Positions 5,517-7,608 of a stretch of DNA of 7,608 bases are shown piece after piece. The notes under the pieces were generated by a model, which searched no databases, was not told the origin of the DNA, and worked only from the letters and a program-made list of their open reading frames with translations. The position numbers were made by a program, and so were the translations under genes. The stretch covers positions 1,261 through 8,868 of the forward strand of contig WTGE01000313.1 in the NCBI GenBank assembly GCA_011525445.1. The letters run 5' to 3'. The first letter of the stretch is position 1. Every line of letters starts with the position of its first letter. Source of the DNA: Synechococcus sp. CO36386bin_37 (GTDB taxonomy: Bacteria > Cyanobacteriota > Cyanobacteriia > PCC-6307 > Cyanobiaceae).

Positions 5517-5834
5517 ATGACCTCCCGAGATGCTCTGCTAAGAGCGGCTTTGCATCGTGTGATTGCTCGGATGGGTCATGGAGTGGCCGATGCCGCAGCC
5601 GGATTGGCCGTCTTGTTGCAGGATGCACCCGAGCGAGCCCGCCAGGAATGGGATCTGTTTCAGGAGGAAGTGAAAGCGGAAGCGGAGAGGCTGGAGCGAG
5701 AGGGAGAGGCACGAAGCGTTGATGCGGATCCTTCGTCTGACGTTTCGGACGGGAAGGAGAGTTTGCAAACCAAGATCGATCAGCTGCGCACCAAGGTGGC
5801 TGACCTCGGTGATCGCATGGAGGAAGCATTGTGA
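5517..5834 (+). CDS. Small helical hypothetical protein paired with ABC1 kinase
   Basis: No named family is recognised. From the ATG at 5517 it has 105 residues; a TTG five codons upstream (5502) is a weaker alternative. An N-terminal helical region (about 4-62) carries DALLRAALHRVIARMGHG and then DAPERARQEWDLFQEEVKAE, with alternating hydrophobic and charged residues. A polar Asp/Ser-rich linker (63-80) leads to a C-terminal amphipathic helix (82-105) with Leu/Ile/Val at heptad spacing (83, 87, 90, 94, 97, 101), a likely coiled coil. There is no signal peptide or membrane segment, so it is probably cytosolic or peripheral to a membrane. Its stop overlaps the kinase start (GTGA), and its last codons contain the kinase ribosome-binding site. 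The two proteins are therefore made together and may interact. That partnership is inference from gene order. Confidence 0.85.
   Translation: MTSRDALLRAALHRVIARMGHGVADAAAGLAVLLQDAPERARQEWDLFQEEVKAEAERLEREGEARSVDADPSSDVSDGKESLQTKIDQLRTKVADLGDRMEEAL
5819..5824 (+). promoter_or_regulatory. Strong Shine-Dalgarno for the ABC1 kinase GTG start
   Basis: GGAGGA lies 6 bases before the GTG at 5831, inside the last codons of the 105-residue gene. It settles the GTG as the kinase start and points to translational coupling through the 4-base overlap. Confidence 0.85.
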
Positions 5835-7519
5835 TCCACTTCAGGCGCTTGATGCTCCTGCTGCGGAGATCCTTTCGGGCTTTGCGGATCTGGCGTGCTG
5901 TATTGACCCTGTTGTTTTTCCTCTGGTGGGATGCAAGACCCTTCACTTATCGGGGTGGTCCAACACCAGAGAAGCTTGCAGCTCGACAGCAGCTGCGCGC
6001 ACGCTGGCTGACTCAGGAACTTCTTCTGCTTGGCTCTGCGTTCATCAAGCTTGGTCAGTTGCTGTCTGCTCGGCCGGATGTCTTGCCAGCGGGTTGGGTG
6101 ACCGAGCTGGCGGCTCTCCAGGACCGTGTTCCTTCCTTTCCCTTTGATCGAGCTCAATCCGTTCTTGAAGCAGAGCTGGATGCACGTTGCGCTGAAATCA
6201 TCGATCTCGACGAGCAGCCCATTGCGGCAGCGTCTTTGGCCCAGGTGCATCGGGCGAGCCTCCGCAGTGGTCGTCAGGTGGTGCTCAAGATTCAGCGCCC
6301 TGGATTGGAGCGGGTGTTTCGATTGGATCTGGAAGTGATGCAACAGGTGGCCGCTGTGCTTCAGCGTCATCCCCGATGGGGACGCGGCCGTGACTGGGTT
6401 GCGATGGCGCAGGAGTGCAGGCGAGTGCTGCTGCGGGAACTGGATTTCCGCCTGGAGGCTCAGCATGCAGCTCGGTTTCGTCAGCAATTTCTCGATGAGC
6501 CCAACATTCGAGTCCCTGGGGTGGTCTGGGAGCTCAGTACCAGACGAGTGTTGTGCCTCGACTATGTTCCAGGAATCAAAATCAATGATCGATTGGCTCT
6601 TGTGGAGGCCGGCATCGATCCTTCGAGGGTGGCGGAGATCGGATCAGCCAGCTATCTGCAGCAACTGGTGCGCTATGGCTTTTTCCATGCCGATCCACAC
6701 CCAGGGAATCTCGCCGTTGCTGCTGATGGAGCCCTGATTTATTACGACTTCGGGATGATGGGGCAGTTGTCCGAGCGCTTGCGGCGGCGGCTTGGGGGAA
6801 TGGTGAGAGCGGCCGCTGCAAGGGATGCAGCGGCCCTGGTCGACGAGATGCAATCGGCAGGTGTGATTGCCACTGGTGTTGATGTGGGCCCTGTACGCCG
6901 CTTGGTTCGTCTGATGCTGAAGGAAGCGCTGACGCCGCCGTTCAGCAGCTCTGTGATTGAAAAACTATCGGGTGATCTCTACGAACTGGTGTACGGACAG
7001 CCGTTTCGCTTGCCAGTGGAGCTGATTTTTGTGATGCGTGCGCTGTCCACTTTTGAAGGGGTCGGCAAAACCCTTGATCCCGGCTTTAGCCTTGTAGCGA
7101 TTGCCAAGCCTTATCTGCTGCCGCTCATGACTTCCAGTGGATCCGGCTCCAGCGACCTGTTGAACGAGTTTGGTCGTCAGGTTGGAGCTTTGAGCTCAAG
7201 AGCCGTCGGTCTGCCCCGTCGGTTGGATGAAAGCCTTGAACGGCTTGAACAAGGGGACCTTCAAATTCAGATCCGCATGGGCGAATCTGATCGGCAGTTC
7301 CGCAGGATGGTGACGGCTCAGCATTCGATCGGACAATCCGTGTTGCTGGGGGGACTCGCAGTTGCTGCTGCACTGATGGGTGCCAGTTCTCGCCCTCTCT
7401 GGGCATTGCTCCCCTTGGGTGCGGCTGTTCCGGTGGGGTTGGGGTGGTTCAAATTGCAGATGAAATTACGACGCGATGGACGCATCGAAACACTGTCCGG
7501 TGCCGGCCGCGGGTCTTGA
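5831..7519 (+). CDS. ABC1/UbiB (AarF/ADCK) family atypical protein kinase, membrane-associated
   Basis: This 562-residue ABC1-family protein has the full atypical-kinase motif set. The family-specific KxGQ motif is KLGQ at 73-76, followed by SARPDVLP (79-86) and LQDRVPSF (96-103). The Ala-rich nucleotide loop is IAAASLAQVH (131-140), with ATP-site Lys153 in VLKIQRPGL. The helix RELDFRLEA is at 202-210, the hinge DYVPGIKI at 244-251, the catalytic loop HADPHPGNL at 286-294 and the metal-binding DFG at 306-308. A hydrophobic N-terminal stretch (20-33) and two hydrophobic C-terminal segments (about 502-519 and 523-540) indicate membrane attachment, as in UbiB relatives. In bacteria the family supports ubiquinone synthesis. 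In plants and cyanobacteria, which use plastoquinone, related ABC1Ks are linked to prenylquinone and lipid metabolism and stress. The substrate here is unknown, so no symbol is given. All core motifs are intact. It overlaps the 105-residue gene by 4 bases and is the last gene of the cluster in this window. Confidence 0.95.
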   Translation: MIHFRRLMLLLRRSFRALRIWRAVLTLLFFLWWDARPFTYRGGPTPEKLAARQQLRARWLTQELLLLGSAFIKLGQLLSARPDVLPAGWVTELAALQDRVPSFPFDRAQSVLEAELDARCAEIIDLDEQPIAAASLAQVHRASLRSGRQVVLKIQRPGLERVFRLDLEVMQQVAAVLQRHPRWGRGRDWVAMAQECRRVLLRELDFRLEAQHAARFRQQFLDEPNIRVPGVVWELSTRRVLCLDYVPGIKINDRLALVEAGIDPSRVAEIGSASYLQQLVRYGFFHADPHPGNLAVAADGALIYYDFGMMGQLSERLRRRLGGMVRAAAARDAAALVDEMQSAGVIATGVDVGPVRRLVRLMLKEALTPPFSSSVIEKLSGDLYELVYGQPFRLPVELIFVMRALSTFEGVGKTLDPGFSLVAIAKPYLLPLMTSSGSGSSDLLNEFGRQVGALSSRAVGLPRRLDESLERLEQGDLQIQIRMGESDRQFRRMVTAQHSIGQSVLLGGLAVAAALMGASSRPLWALLPLGAAVPVGLGWFKLQMKLRRDGRIETLSGAGRGS

Positions 7520-7608
7520 TCACGCCCTGTGCTTGAAGGCGACTGGAATGATAAAAACAACCAAATTTGCGTAAATCTTGGAATGATCGGTATTTCATTA
7601 CTAGTAAT
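7520..7608. other. Intergenic tail after the kinase gene, with terminal palindrome
   Basis: These 89 bases turn AT-rich and contain no start of a gene that I can support. A weak CGCC/GGCG pairing (7523-7526 with 7538-7541) lacks a U-tract and is not a convincing terminator. ATTACTAGTAAT at 7597-7608 is a perfect 12-base palindrome ending exactly at the window edge. Confidence 0.5.

Noticed and set aside
5719..6147. 142-codon plus-strand frame across the junction of the small gene and the kinase
   Set aside because: It is out of frame with both real genes, lacks a ribosome-binding site and has no protein-like pattern.
5780..6487. 235-codon minus-strand frame
   Set aside because: It is antisense to the 5' part of the ABC1 kinase, which shows every family motif. 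The antisense product has no domain-like features.
1..7608. CRISPR array, insertion sequence, rRNA or tRNA genes
   Set aside because: No regularly spaced repeats, transposase-like ORF with terminal inverted repeats, or RNA gene signatures were found on either strand.

Overview
The window fits a marine picocyanobacterium of the Synechococcus/Cyanobium type. The evidence is an ArgJ of cyanobacterial style, an ABC1/UbiB-family kinase with two small lineage-type partner genes, and a FecR-plus-barrel envelope protein of the kind I associate with marine Synechococcus. Two compositions are mixed. argJ and the kinase cluster are GC-rich (roughly 55-60% in the lines I counted). The oxygenase gene and most of the FecR/barrel gene are near 41-45%. 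The species is inferred, not proven.

Layout, left to right. Positions 1-1693 (minus strand) hold the N-terminal 564 codons of a secreted protein whose C-terminus lies off the left edge. It has a signal peptide, a FecR-like domain, a beta-barrel-like segment resembling inverse-autotransporter barrels, and an Asn/Gln/Lys-rich tail. Its start faces argJ (2186-3436, plus) across about 490 bases with no convincing gene. argJ is intact and encodes glutamate N-acetyltransferase of arginine biosynthesis. It converges, with a 23-base gap, on an AT-richer minus-strand gene for a small Fe(II)/2-oxoglutarate oxygenase (3460 to about 4035). About 650 bases without a convincing gene follow. They contain several potential plus-strand hairpins and, at the right end, a short ORF with a good ribosome-binding site.

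From 4759 to 7519 three plus-strand genes lie close together: an acidic, coiled-coil protein with one membrane segment (232 aa), a 105-aa helical protein, and an ABC1-family atypical kinase (562 aa). The last two overlap by 4 bases (GTGA), so they are very probably translationally coupled. The arrangement suggests that the small proteins work with the membrane-associated kinase. ABC1 kinases in oxygenic phototrophs are linked to prenylquinone and lipid metabolism, but the sequence does not show the substrate.

I found no tRNA, rRNA, CRISPR array, insertion sequence or canonical rho-independent terminator. The best leads for something undescribed are the FecR/barrel/passenger architecture, the possible structured RNA at about 4445-4575, and the overlapping short ORF at 4682-4840. 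None is certain.
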